Positions 54,248-63,260 of a stretch of 64,000 nt of DNA are shown here, piece by piece; within the stretch, counting starts at the first letter, position 1, and every line of letters starts with the position of its first letter. Position numbers and translations under genes: made by a program. The notes below the pieces were generated by a model that worked only from the letters and a program-made list of their open reading frames with translations, was not told where the DNA came from and searched no databases. This stretch comes from Streptomyces pristinaespiralis. Its GTDB lineage: Bacteria > Actinomycetota > Actinomycetes > Streptomycetales > Streptomycetaceae. The stretch spans positions 3,286,001 to 3,350,000 of the forward strand of contig NZ_CP011340.1 in assembly GCF_001278075.1 (NCBI RefSeq), read 5' to 3'.

Positions 54248-55915
54248 ATGCCGGAGTTCGCGTATACGGATCTGCTGCCGCTCGGTGAGGACGCCACGCC
54301 GTACCGTCTGGTGACCGCCGAGGGAGTCTCCACCTTCGAGGCCGACGGCCGTACGTTCCTCAAGGTCGAGCCGGAGGCCCTGCGCAAGCTGGCCGCCGAG
54401 GCGATCCACGACATCCAGCACTTCCTGCGTCCGGCCCACCTCGCTCAGCTGCGGCGGATCATCGACGACCCCGAGGCCTCCTCCAACGACAAGTTCGTCG
54501 CCCTCGACCTGCTGAAGAACGCGAACATCGCCGCCGCCGGCGTGCTCCCGATGTGCCAGGACACCGGCACCGCGATCGTCATGGGCAAGCGCGGCCAGAA
54601 CGTGCTCACCGAGGGCGGCGACGAGGAAGCCCTGTCGCGCGGCATCTACGACGCGTACACCGAGCTGAACCTGCGGTACTCGCAGATGGCCCCGATCACC
54701 ATGTGGGAGGAGAAGAACACCGGCTCCAACCTCCCCGCGCAGATCGAGCTGTACGCGACCGACGGCGGCGCCTACAAGTTCCTCTTCATGGCCAAGGGCG
54801 GCGGCTCGGCCAACAAGTCCTTCCTCTACCAGGAGACGAAGGCCGTCCTCAACGAGGCGAGCATGATGAAGTTCCTGGAGGAGAAGATCCGCTCGCTCGG
54901 CACGGCCGCCTGCCCGCCCTACCACCTGGCGATCGTCGTCGGCGGGACCAGCGCCGAGTTCGCGCTGAAGACCGCGAAGTACGCCTCCGCGCACTACCTG
55001 GACGAGCTGCCGTCCGAGGGGTCGGAGCTCGGCCACGGCTTCCGCGACGAGGAGCTGGAGAAGAAGGTCTTCGAGCTCACCCAGAAGATCGGCATCGGCG
55101 CGCAGTTCGGCGGGAAGTACTTCTGCCACGACGTGCGCGTGGTGCGCCTGCCGCGGCACGGCGCCTCGCTACCCGTCGCCATCGCCGTCTCCTGCTCCGC
55201 CGACCGCCAGGCCGTCGCCAAGATCACGGCGGAGGGAGTCTTCCTGGAGCAGCTGGAGACCGACCCCGCGCGCTTCCTGCCGGACACGACGGACGAGCAG
55301 CTGGCCGAGGACGGGGACGTCGTGAAGATCGACCTCAACCGGCCGATGGACGAGATGCTCGCCGAGCTGTCCAAGTACCCCGTCAAGACCCGTCTCTCGC
55401 TCACCGGCCCGCTGGTCGTCGCCCGTGACATCGCCCACGCGAAGATCAAGGAGCGCCTCGACGCCGGCGAGGAGATGCCGCAGTACCTGAAGGACCACCC
55501 GGTCTACTACGCGGGTCCCGCGAAGACCCCGGAGGGCTACGCGTCCGGCTCCTTCGGCCCGACGACGGCCGGCCGGATGGACTCCTACGTCGAGCAGTTC
55601 CAGGCCGCCGGCGGCTCCAAGATCATGCTGGCCAAGGGCAACCGCTCCAAGCAGGTCACCGACGCGTGCGGCACGCACGGCGGCTTCTACCTCGGCTCGA
55701 TCGGCGGCCCGGCGGCGCGGCTGGCCCAGGACTGCATCAAGAAGGTCGAGGTCGTCGAGTACGAGGAGCTCGGCATGGAGGCGGTCTGGAAGATCGAGGT
55801 CGAGGACTTCCCGGCGTTCATCGTCGTGGACGACAAGGGCAACGACTTCTTCCAGGACCCGGCGCCCGCGCCGACGTTCACCTCGATCCCGGTCCGCGGC
55901 CCCGGCCTCGCGTAG
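54248..55915 (+). CDS. Class I fumarate hydratase (iron-sulphur type)
   Basis: The 555-residue protein fuses the alpha and beta parts of the oxygen-sensitive fumarase. Cluster-binding Cys are seen in [19 protein letters not shown] and, in the C-terminal part, [15 protein letters not shown], with [13 protein letters not shown] in the beta domain. It interconverts fumarate and malate in the TCA cycle. ATG at 54248 lies 9 nt after GAGGA; the ATG at 54239 abuts that site. Note that a class II fumarase is also encoded in this window (58773). The 166-bp gap before it holds no gene. Confidence 0.94.
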   Translation: MPEFAYTDLLPLGEDATPYRLVTAEGVSTFEADGRTFLKVEPEALRKLAAEAIHDIQHFLRPAHLAQLRRIIDDPEASSNDKFVALDLLKNANIAAAGVLPMCQDTGTAIVMGKRGQNVLTEGGDEEALSRGIYDAYTELNLRYSQMAPITMWEEKNTGSNLPAQIELYATDGGAYKFLFMAKGGGSANKSFLYQETKAVLNEASMMKFLEEKIRSLGTAACPPYHLAIVVGGTSAEFALKTAKYASAHYLDELPSEGSELGHGFRDEELEKKVFELTQKIGIGAQFGGKYFCHDVRVVRLPRHGASLPVAIAVSCSADRQAVAKITAEGVFLEQLETDPARFLPDTTDEQLAEDGDVVKIDLNRPMDEMLAELSKYPVKTRLSLTGPLVVARDIAHAKIKERLDAGEEMPQYLKDHPVYYAGPAKTPEGYASGSFGPTTAGRMDSYVEQFQAAGGSKIMLAKGNRSKQVTDACGTHGGFYLGSIGGPAARLAQDCIKKVEVVEYEELGMEAVWKIEVEDFPAFIVVDDKGNDFFQDPAPAPTFTSIPVRGPGLA

Positions 55916-55925
55916 CCCGGCAGGC

Positions 55926-55970
55926 GACGGCCCGGCCCCTCCCGCGGCACGCGGAAGGGGCCGGGCCGTC
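55926..55970. terminator. Strong bidirectional hairpin after the class I fumarase
   Basis: GACGGCCCGGCCCCTCCCGC pairs with the matching arm at 55950-55970 over 21 bp with one mismatch and a three-base loop. It lies between the convergent fumarase and sigma-factor operons. Confidence 0.92.
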
Positions 55971-55977
55971 GGTGTCG

Positions 55978-56289
55978 CTACGGCGAGACCGACGAGCCCC
56001 GCCGATCCTCCCGGGGCCGGTCCGCGACGGTCAGCCTGCACGCGCCGTCCTCGCAGGTGCGCCGCAGGCGGCCCCGCGAGAGGGTCTGCATCAGGCCGAC
56101 GGCCCAGCACATCGGGCAGCCGCGCAGTGCCAGCACGCCGACCGGCAGGAGCAGCAGGCTGACCGGACCGGTGACCGGGACGAACGCGACCGAGCCGATC
56201 AGGCTGCCGAAGCCGATCCCGCCCCGGACCAGGTGGCGGGTCAGGGAAGAACTCGCGAAGTCGCGGCCGTCGGCGTCAGCTGTCGTCAT
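55978..56289 (-). CDS. Small Cys-containing membrane protein downstream of an ECF sigma factor
   Basis: The 103-residue protein has two close hydrophobic segments (GGIGFGSLIGSVAFVPVTG and VSLLLLPVGVLALRG) followed by CPMCWAVGL and a basic tail with CEDGAC. The two Cys pairs (CPMC, CEDGAC) could bind metal or form disulphides. It overlaps the sigma gene stop by 14 nt, so it is translationally coupled. A role as anti-sigma or sensor is suggested only by position. ATG at 56289. Confidence 0.72.
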   Translation of the reverse strand: MTTADADGRDFASSSLTRHLVRGGIGFGSLIGSVAFVPVTGPVSLLLLPVGVLALRGCPMCWAVGLMQTLSRGRLRRTCEDGACRLTVADRPREDRRGSSVSP

Positions 56290-56839
56290 GGGCGTCTCCA
56301 GGCGCGGGTTCCGGTGTGGCGAGAAGGGACCGCCGGACCGCGGCGCGGGCGCGGTGCAGGCGCGATTTCATCGCGGCGGTACTGAGGCCGAGGGCCTCGG
56401 CGACCATGCGTCCGCTGTGGCCCTGGATGTCCCGCATGATCAGTACGTGGCGCTGCTCGGCCGGCAGAGCGGCGACGGCGGCCGCCACCTCGCCCGCCTC
56501 TATGCGCTGCAGAGCCACTTCCTCCGCCGAGCGAACGGCGGTGTCCGGCAGGGGTGCGTGCGAGCGCATCGTCCGCGCGCGCCGCAGGCACTCGTTGCGG
56601 ACGATGCGGAACATCCACGACGCCAGCGCGCCGGACGCCCGGAGCATCCCGATCTTGCGGTAGAGGATGATCAGGGCTTCCTGTGCCGCGTCCTCGGCAT
56701 CCTGAGGGGTGGCGCAGAGCGAGCGGGCGAAGCGCTGCACGTTCGGGTGCGAACCCGACACCAGCGCGGTGATCGAATCGATGTCGCCGCGCTGGGCGGC
56801 GACGATCAGCTGTTCACCGGGCCAAGAGGTGTCACCCAC
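56276..56839 (-). CDS. ECF RNA polymerase sigma factor
   Basis: The 187-residue protein has sigma region 2 (about 10-85: AEDAAQEALIILYRK and SWMFRIVRNECLR) and region 4 (about 115-170: LPAEQRHVLIMRDIQG and TAAMKSRLHRARAAVR), the minimal ECF plan. GTG at 56839 is chosen because GGAGG lies 7 nt upstream and it overlaps the stop of the 30-residue peptide gene. The longer frame from 56869 would overlap that peptide entirely. The next gene encodes a small membrane protein that starts within its end. Its target promoters are unknown, and no zinc-binding anti-sigma is adjacent. Confidence 0.9.
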   Translation of the reverse strand: MGDTSWPGEQLIVAAQRGDIDSITALVSGSHPNVQRFARSLCATPQDAEDAAQEALIILYRKIGMLRASGALASWMFRIVRNECLRRARTMRSHAPLPDTAVRSAEEVALQRIEAGEVAAAVAALPAEQRHVLIMRDIQGHSGRMVAEALGLSTAAMKSRLHRARAAVRRSLLATPEPAPGDAHDDS

Positions 56840-56924
56840 GGGCTTGCCTCCGCCTGCGCACGACGACATAGCTGCACGTGCAGAGCAGCACGGCTCCGGC
56901 GGTGATGGCGATACCTACGATCAT
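56832..56924 (-). CDS. Predicted 30-residue single-pass membrane peptide
   Basis: ATG at 56924 with GGGAGG five bases upstream opens a 30-codon frame. The product is one hydrophobic helix (IVGIAITAGAVLLCTCSYVV) with two Cys, followed by RRRRQARG. Its stop overlaps the sigma factor start (GTGGGTGA), so the pair is coupled. The strong ribosome site, the topology (basic residues inside) and the overlap support a real gene too short for routine annotation. Function is unknown; a regulatory role beside the sigma factor is possible. Confidence 0.6.
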   Translation of the reverse strand: MIVGIAITAGAVLLCTCSYVVVRRRRQARG

Positions 56925-57142
56925 GAAGACCTCCCGATCCGTCCCGGCGTCCACCGGCACATGTACAGGAGGCGCGAGTCCACGGAAAGGATTCGGCCCG
57001 TCCCGGAAAAGCCGGCCGCGCCGTGCGGGCGGCGTCGTCGCGAAGGCGGAGGTCGTCGTCACGCCATGGCACCGGACGCCGGAGGGACGGAACGGCACCG
57101 CGCCCGAGGCGTGGCCTCGCGCGCGGTGCCGGGTCCCCGCCG

Positions 57143-58666
57143 TCAGGCGAAGCGCTGGTTCGCCGAGCCGTCGCACGCACGGAGCCGGACGGGCTCGTGC
57201 GCCGCGCCCAGGGTCAGGCAGACCCCGGTCGCGGACGCCGGACGGACCGTGGCCCCGTCACGTACGAATTTCTGGTTGGCGCCGCCGTGGCAGTCCCAGA
57301 GGACGAGGGAGACGCCCGCCCGGTAGTCACCGCCGGGCACGTCCAGGCAGCGGTCCTGGGACAGCTCCGTGTGGACGGTTCCCCGCGCGGTGTCGTGCCA
57401 CCAACCCTGGTTGCGTCCGCCGTGGCAGTCCCAGCCGAGCACACCGGTGCCGTTCGCGCTCTCGGCACCCTCGATGTCCAGGCAGTTGCCCGTCGCCTCG
57501 TTGCGCAGCGGCTTGTAGGCGTCGTCCCAGGCGTGAGGGACCAGTACCGGCCTGCCCGTCGAGTTCACGTCCGCGCAGCTCGCCTCGCGCGCCGAGGAGT
57601 TGTAGATCTGGGTCAGGCACGAGGCGAAGGCGGCGTGGCCGCGGATGTTGGGGTGGAAGGACTGCCGAACCGAGTTGGCGTCCGGCGGGAAGGGGTTGCC
57701 GAGGTCGATGTACAGGCCTCGGGCCCAGGGGTCCTGGTAGCAGACCTCATGGCCGTGGAAGAGGCGGGAGTTGTCGAGGTACACGGCCCCGGTCCTGCGC
57801 GCGGCCTCGCGCATGCCGCGTTCGAAGGCGGGGACTGCGGCGTTCCTGCCCCACACGGTGTCGGAGTCGTAGCCCATCCCGCCGCAGATGAGTTTGCCCG
57901 GGAAGTCGGGGTTGTCGCGGAAGTCGGGGCCGATCGGGCTCGGGTAGCCCATGACGACCAGCTTGTAGTCGCCGTCCCGGTACCCGGCGTCGCGCATCAC
58001 GGTGCGCAGGTCGCGCACGGTCTGCTCGACCTTGGGGACGAGGCCGTCGACGCGGGCCTGCCAGCCCGGGGCGTACTTGGGCTCGCAGGGTCCCTGGATC
58101 AGGATGTAGCGGGTGACGCAGTCGGTCATGACGGGGCCGAACTGGAGGTCGTCGTTGGCTCCGGCGACCAGTAGCACCATCTTGATGCGGGTGTTGCGGG
58201 CCTTGACGGCGAGGTTGTCGCTCTGGACCAGCTCGTCGGCGTACTGCTTGCTGCCGCCGATGCGGATGTTGGCGGTGGAGGCACCCGAGCAGGAGACGTT
58301 GTAGGTGACGTCGGCCGGGATGCCGGTGCGGTGGATGGCGGCGTCGGGCGAGCGGTGGCACCAGTTGTCGGGCCCGTTCGTGCCGGGCTCGTAGGTGCCG
58401 GTGCCCTCGCCGGAGATCTCGCTGTCCCCGAGCGAGACCAGGCCGGTCTTGCGCTGGTCGAGCGGACGCTCCGCCGGGCTGCCGTAGAGCGCGGTCGCCT
58501 CTGCGGCCCGGACGGCCTCGAGTTCGGGCGGCAGGGGTACGGTCGCCGAGCCGGCGGGCTCCGCTGCCGCGGGAGCGGCAACGGCCAGGCCGCTCAGTAC
58601 GGTGACGAGTGCGGCGGCGGCCGCCACGGTGCGACGGAGCCGAAGTCTGGGAACGGTGCCTTTCAT
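57143..58666 (-). CDS. Secreted SGNH/GDSL esterase with ricin-type lectin domain
   Basis: The 507-residue protein has a signal peptide (cleavage near AAPAAA, about 35), an SGNH hydrolase domain (about 65-360) and a C-terminal ricin beta-trefoil (about 375-507). The nucleophile lies in [10 protein letters not shown], the Gly block is [10 protein letters not shown], the Asn is in GANDDLQF and the His in SFHPNIRGH. The lectin part shows the QxW-like NQGWW, NQKF and NQRF repeats, so it probably tethers the enzyme to a polysaccharide. ATG at 58666 opens the frame. It is divergent from fumC. Confidence 0.93.
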   Translation of the reverse strand: MKGTVPRLRLRRTVAAAAALVTVLSGLAVAAPAAAEPAGSATVPLPPELEAVRAAEATALYGSPAERPLDQRKTGLVSLGDSEISGEGTGTYEPGTNGPDNWCHRSPDAAIHRTGIPADVTYNVSCSGASTANIRIGGSKQYADELVQSDNLAVKARNTRIKMVLLVAGANDDLQFGPVMTDCVTRYILIQGPCEPKYAPGWQARVDGLVPKVEQTVRDLRTVMRDAGYRDGDYKLVVMGYPSPIGPDFRDNPDFPGKLICGGMGYDSDTVWGRNAAVPAFERGMREAARRTGAVYLDNSRLFHGHEVCYQDPWARGLYIDLGNPFPPDANSVRQSFHPNIRGHAAFASCLTQIYNSSAREASCADVNSTGRPVLVPHAWDDAYKPLRNEATGNCLDIEGAESANGTGVLGWDCHGGRNQGWWHDTARGTVHTELSQDRCLDVPGGDYRAGVSLVLWDCHGGANQKFVRDGATVRPASATGVCLTLGAAHEPVRLRACDGSANQRFA

Positions 58667-58772
58667 TGCGCCTCCCCGGGTTGTGGTTACCCGGGGTATT
58701 TACTGGCGGGTAGCGCAGTTGGGAATAGGCAGAACAAGACAAGTGCTCAACTTTTACAGGAGGTACGACACG

Positions 58773-60167
58773 ATGAGCGACGCCGACGAGTACCGGACCG
58801 AGCACGACTCCATGGGTGAGGTGCGGGTCCCCGTCCACGCCAAGTGGCGGGCGCAGACCCAGCGGGCCGTGGAGAACTTCCCCGTCTCCGGTCAGCGTCT
58901 GGAACGTTCGCACATCGAGGCGCTCGCCCGTATCAAGGCCGCGGCCGCCCAGGTCAACGCCCAACTCGGCGTGCTGGACGAGGAGGTGGCGGAGGCGATC
59001 GCCGCCGCCGCCGCGGAGGTCGCAGAGGGCCGCTGGGACGAGCACTTCCCCGTCGACGTCTTCCAGACCGGCTCCGGCACCTCCTCCAACATGAACACCA
59101 ACGAGGTGCTGGCCACCCTCGCCACCGAACGGCTCGGCCGCGACGTGCACCCCAACGACCATGTGAACGCCTCCCAGTCGTCCAACGACGTCTTCCCCTC
59201 CTCCATCCACATCGCGGCGACCGCGGCCGTCACCCGCGACCTGATCCCCGCGCTGGACCATCTCGCCTCCTCCCTGGAGCGCAAGGCCACCGAGTTCGCG
59301 GCGGTCGTCAAGGCCGGCCGTACGCATCTGATGGACGCGACGCCCGTCACCCTCGGCCAGGAGTTCGGCGGCTACGCGGCCCAGGTCCGGTACGGGATCG
59401 AACGGCTGAAGGCCTCCCTGCCCCGTCTCGCGGAACTGCCCCTGGGCGGCACCGCCGTGGGCACCGGCATCAACACCCCGCCCGGCTTCTCCGCCGCTGT
59501 CATCGCCGAGGTGGCCCGGACGACCGGGCTGCCGCTGACGGAGGCGCGCGACCACTTCGAGGCGCAGGGGGCCCGCGACGGCCTCGTGGAGACGTCCGGA
59601 CAGCTCCGTACGGTCGCGGTCTCGCTCACCAAGATCTGCAACGACCTGCGCTGGATGGCATCGGGGCCGCGCACCGGTCTCGCCGAGATCGCGCTCCCCG
59701 ACCTCCAGCCCGGCTCCTCGATCATGCCGGGCAAGGTGAACCCGGTGATCCCCGAGGCCGTTCTGATGGTGGCCGCTCAGGTCACCGGCAACGACGCGAC
59801 CGTCGCGGCGGCCGGTGCGGCCGGCAACTTCGAACTCAACGTCATGCTCCCGGTGATCGCCAAGAACCTGCTGGAATCGGTCAGACTTCTGGCCAACGCG
59901 TCGCGCCTGCTGGCGGACCGCACCGTCGACGGCATCACGGCCGACGTGGAACGGGCCCGTGAGTACGCGGAGTCCTCGCCCTCGGTCGTCACCCCGCTCA
60001 ACAAGTACATCGGCTACGAGGAGGCGGCGAAGGTCGCCAAGAAGTCGCTCGCGGAACGCCGGACGATCCGTGAAGTGGTGCTCGAGTCCGGCTATGTGGA
60101 ACGGGGAGAGCTGACCGTGGAGCAGCTCGACGAGGCACTTGACGTGCTGCGCATGACCCATCCGTGA
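58773..60167 (+). CDS. fumC: Class II fumarate hydratase
   Basis: The 464-residue protein has the class II signature [15 protein letters not shown] (about 315), the substrate site [14 protein letters not shown] (about 100) and the [16 protein letters not shown] block. It is the oxygen-stable, iron-independent fumarase of the TCA cycle. ATG at 58773 follows CAGGAGG with 10-nt spacing. The 106-bp divergent gap to the GDSL gene contains TTACCCGGGGTA at 58688, a near-palindrome that might be an operator. A second, iron-sulphur fumarase lies 4.5 kb upstream. Confidence 0.97.
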   Translation: MSDADEYRTEHDSMGEVRVPVHAKWRAQTQRAVENFPVSGQRLERSHIEALARIKAAAAQVNAQLGVLDEEVAEAIAAAAAEVAEGRWDEHFPVDVFQTGSGTSSNMNTNEVLATLATERLGRDVHPNDHVNASQSSNDVFPSSIHIAATAAVTRDLIPALDHLASSLERKATEFAAVVKAGRTHLMDATPVTLGQEFGGYAAQVRYGIERLKASLPRLAELPLGGTAVGTGINTPPGFSAAVIAEVARTTGLPLTEARDHFEAQGARDGLVETSGQLRTVAVSLTKICNDLRWMASGPRTGLAEIALPDLQPGSSIMPGKVNPVIPEAVLMVAAQVTGNDATVAAAGAAGNFELNVMLPVIAKNLLESVRLLANASRLLADRTVDGITADVERAREYAESSPSVVTPLNKYIGYEEAAKVAKKSLAERRTIREVVLESGYVERGELTVEQLDEALDVLRMTHP

Positions 60168-60237
60168 GGACCGGGCCGTGACACGGCCCGTGACACGCCT
60201 CGCGGCGCGGCCCGTTCCGTGCTCCTAAGATCTGCTC

Positions 60238-60966
60238 ATGACAGGCACGGGAGGCCCGGCACACGGAACGGGCAGGACGGAACCGCACAGGACCGACACG
60301 GAAGGCACCGCGCGCTGGGAGCCGGGGGACCACATCCTGTGGCGGTACCGAGGGCATGCCCCGGGCCGGGCCGGCCGCGCGTTCCACATCTGCCGGCCCG
60401 TGACCGTCGTCCAGGACACCGACGAGCTGCTCGCCGTCTGGATGGCCCCCGGCACCGAGTGTGTGAAGCCGGTGATCGCGGACGGCACCCCGGTGCACGA
60501 GGAGCCGCTCGCCACCCGCTACACCGCGCCCCGCACCACCGCCCGCACCCGCTGGAGCGGCAACGGCGTGCTCAAGCTGGCGCAGCCCGGCCTGCCCTGG
60601 TCGGTGTGGCTGTTCTGGGAGCACGACTGGCAGTTCCGCAGCTGGTACGTCAACCTGGAGGAACCCCGTACCCGCTGGTCGGGGGGTGTCGACTCCGAGG
60701 ACCACTACCTCGACATCTCCGTCTATCCGGACCGTAGTTGGCTGTGGCGGGACGAGGACGAGTTCGAACAGGCACAGCGCGTCGGACTGATGGACGCCCG
60801 GACGGCGAGGGGCGTACGGGACGCGGGCCGGGCGGCGGTCGAGGTGATCCGCGCCTGGGGTGCGCCGTTCTCCGACGGCTGGGAGGGCTGGCGACCCGAC
60901 CCTGCTTGGCATGTACCGGCCCTTCCGGCCGACTGGGACCGGCTGCCGGCGCGGCAGGCGGCCTGA
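60238..60966 (+). CDS. DUF402/FomD-like protein
   Basis: The 242-residue protein contains the DUF402 core: WVRWSGNG-type residues (RTRWSGNGVLKL), WLFWEHDWQFRSWYVNLE and the metal-binding YLDISVYPDRSWLWRDEDEF. FomD, the characterised member, hydrolyses a cytidylylated intermediate in fosfomycin biosynthesis; homologues are widespread and probably hydrolyse nucleoside diphosphate derivatives. There is no sign of a fosfomycin cluster here. ATG at 60238. It stands alone, 70 bp after fumC in the same direction. Confidence 0.87.
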   Translation: MTGTGGPAHGTGRTEPHRTDTEGTARWEPGDHILWRYRGHAPGRAGRAFHICRPVTVVQDTDELLAVWMAPGTECVKPVIADGTPVHEEPLATRYTAPRTTARTRWSGNGVLKLAQPGLPWSVWLFWEHDWQFRSWYVNLEEPRTRWSGGVDSEDHYLDISVYPDRSWLWRDEDEFEQAQRVGLMDARTARGVRDAGRAAVEVIRAWGAPFSDGWEGWRPDPAWHVPALPADWDRLPARQAA

Positions 60967-61285
60967 TCCGGGCGCTCCGGCCGGTTCCCGACGGGAACGC
61001 GCTCCGGCGTATACGACCTCGTGAGACTCTTGATGCGCCCCCTGGGGGCAAACGTAGGATCGTCGTCCGCAAGGCTGCGCCGTACGAGGGAGCAGGAGCG
61101 CAGGTCCCGACCGTTCAGTCGTTCACCAGTCACCAAGCGTCCAGTCACCGAGCGTCTCGCACGAGGCGGCTCGAGTCACTCACCACAGGGGGTTGAGCCG
61201 TGCCGGAAGCCCGCCACCCTGTCGACGTCACCCCCAGAGCGGGTATACCGCCCCACGAGGCGATCGCAGCGCACCACCGGCCCGG
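60967..61285. other. Intergenic region before the GAF-SpoIIE gene
   Basis: This 319-bp stretch contains a 15-bp direct repeat (AGTCACCAAGCGTCC at 61128 and AGTCACCGAGCGTCT at 61143) and a GC palindrome around 61037. The upstream in-frame TTG at 61193 of the next gene falls inside it. No independent gene was seen. Confidence 0.55.
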
Positions 61286-63196
61286 ATGGACGGAATCCCA
61301 CGCGTGACGGAGCATCCCACCTCCCACGAAGGCCGGCAGCCCCTGGCTGCCCGGTCCCAGGAACGCACCCGGCCGCGGGCGCAGGCGGCCGGGGCGTCAC
61401 CCGTGCCCGCCGGGCAGCCGCCCCAGCCCCAGCCGCAGCCGCAGGTGCACACGGCGCCGCTGCAGCCCCAGGACATCGCGGGGACCGCGAGACGGGAGGG
61501 CGACCGGCTGCGGTTCGTGGGAGCCGCCACCCGGCGGATCGCGCGCGGCATCGACCTGGACGAGATCGTCCTCGGCCTGTGCCGGGCCACCGTGCCGACC
61601 TTCTCCGACGCGATCCTCGTCTACCTGCGCGACCCGCTGCCGGTCGGCGACGAACGGCCGGTCTCCCCGTTCGTGCTGCGGCTCCGGCGCACCGACCGGC
61701 TGCGCTCCAGCGCCGACGACACGGACCAGGGCGGCGTCGGCGCCATGCCGCTGCTGGACGCCGGGAGCGAGCCCACCCCCGCCGCCGAGCTCTGTGAGGT
61801 CCGGTCCGGAGGGGCCCTGTCCGAGGTGCTGCGCGGCGTGCGGCCCGTCTTCGGCGACTCGGCCGCGGCCCGCGCCGCGCTGCCCGAGCTGCTCGGCGAC
61901 GGACGTTCCGTACCGACCGGCCACCGCGCGATACTCGCGCCGCTGCGCGGCCGCCGCCGGGTGATCGGCGCGGCCGTCTTCCTGCGCCGTCCCGACCGGC
62001 CCGCCTTCGAGCCGAACGACCTGCTGGTCGCCGCGCAGCTGGCGACCCACACGGCGCTCGGCATCGACAAGGCGGTGCTGTACGGCCGCGAGGCGTACAT
62101 CGCCGACGAGCTCCAGCGCACGATGCTGCCCGACTCCCTGCCCCAGCCGACCGGCGTACGGCTCGCCTCGCGCTATCTCCCGGCGGCGGAGACGGCGCGC
62201 GTGGGCGGCGACTGGTACGACGCCATCCCGCTGCCCGGCAGCCGGGTGGCGCTGGTGGTCGGTGACGTCATGGGCCACTCGATGACCTCTGCCGCGATCA
62301 TGGGCCAGCTGCGGACGACGGCGCAGACCCTGGCCGGTCTCGACCTGCCGCCCCAGGAGGTCCTGCACCACCTGGACGAGCAGGCCCAGCGCCTCGGCAC
62401 CGACCGCATGGCCACCTGCCTCTACGCGGTGTACGACCCCGTCTCGCACCGGATCACCATCGCCAACGCCGGACACCCGCCGCCCATCCTGCTGCACCTG
62501 GGCGGCCGGGCCGAGGTGCTGCGCGTGCCGCCCGGCGCCCCCATCGGCGTCGGCGGGGTCGACTTCGAGGCCGTGGAGCTGGACGCCCCGGCGGGCGCGA
62601 CGCTGCTGCTCTACACCGACGGGCTGGTCGAGTCGCGGCTGCGTGACGTGTGGACGGGCATCGAGCAGCTGCGGGAACGGCTCGCGGACACCGCGCAGCT
62701 CACCGGACCGGACCACTCGCCGCCGCTGGAGGCCCTCTGCGACGACGTGCTCGACATGCTGGGCCCCGGCGACCGCGACGACGACATCGCCCTGCTGGCG
62801 GCCCGGTTCGACGGGATCGCCCCGAGCGACGTCGCGTACTGGTTCCTCGAGCCGGAGGACGCGGCGCCGGGCAGGGCCCGCCGCCTCGCCCGGCGGGCAC
62901 TCGCCCGCTGGGGTCTCGAGGAGCTCTCCGACTCGGTGGAGCTGCTGGTCAGCGAGGTCGTCACCAATGCCGTGCGGTACGCGGAGCGCCCGGTGACCCT
63001 GCGGCTGCTGCGCACCGACGTGCTGCGCTGCGAGGTCGGCGACGACTCGCCGCAGCTGCCCCGGCAGCGGCGGGCGCGCGACACCGACGAGGGCGGACGC
63101 GGTCTGTTCCTGGTGAACCGGCTCGCGAGGCGCTGGGGCGCGACCCGGCTGTCCACCGGCAAGGTGGTCTGGTTCGAGCTGCCCACCCGGGCCTGA
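61286..63196 (+). CDS. GAF-SpoIIE phosphatase fused to an RsbW-like ATPase
   Basis: The product (about 636 residues) has a Pro/Gln-rich start, a GAF domain (about 60-260), a PP2C/SpoIIE phosphatase domain (about 270-490, with RVGGDWYDAI, VGDVMGHS and LYTDGLVESR) and a C-terminal HATPase_c domain (about 505-632, with ELVTN-type VVTNAVRY and DEGGRGLFLV). It is a shorter relative of the protein at 1191, lacking the PAS domains. It should dephosphorylate anti-sigma antagonists in response to an unknown signal. The start is uncertain: ATG at 61286 or GTG at 61304; a TTG at 61193 is less likely. Confidence 0.9.
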   Translation: MDGIPRVTEHPTSHEGRQPLAARSQERTRPRAQAAGASPVPAGQPPQPQPQPQVHTAPLQPQDIAGTARREGDRLRFVGAATRRIARGIDLDEIVLGLCRATVPTFSDAILVYLRDPLPVGDERPVSPFVLRLRRTDRLRSSADDTDQGGVGAMPLLDAGSEPTPAAELCEVRSGGALSEVLRGVRPVFGDSAAARAALPELLGDGRSVPTGHRAILAPLRGRRRVIGAAVFLRRPDRPAFEPNDLLVAAQLATHTALGIDKAVLYGREAYIADELQRTMLPDSLPQPTGVRLASRYLPAAETARVGGDWYDAIPLPGSRVALVVGDVMGHSMTSAAIMGQLRTTAQTLAGLDLPPQEVLHHLDEQAQRLGTDRMATCLYAVYDPVSHRITIANAGHPPPILLHLGGRAEVLRVPPGAPIGVGGVDFEAVELDAPAGATLLLYTDGLVESRLRDVWTGIEQLRERLADTAQLTGPDHSPPLEALCDDVLDMLGPGDRDDDIALLAARFDGIAPSDVAYWFLEPEDAAPGRARRLARRALARWGLEELSDSVELLVSEVVTNAVRYAERPVTLRLLRTDVLRCEVGDDSPQLPRQRRARDTDEGGRGLFLVNRLARRWGATRLSTGKVVWFELPTRA

Positions 63197-63202
63197 GACA
63201 CG

Positions 63203-63246
63203 AGAAGGCGCCCGCACCCCCTTCGACGGGGGTGCGGGCGCCTTCT
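63203..63246. terminator. Perfect 19-bp hairpin between convergent genes
   Basis: AGAAGGCGCCCGCACCCCC and its exact complement flank a TTCGAC loop, ending the SpoIIE-type gene and the convergent penicillin-binding-protein gene. Confidence 0.94.
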
Positions 63247-63260
63247 GTGTGCGGGGCCCG

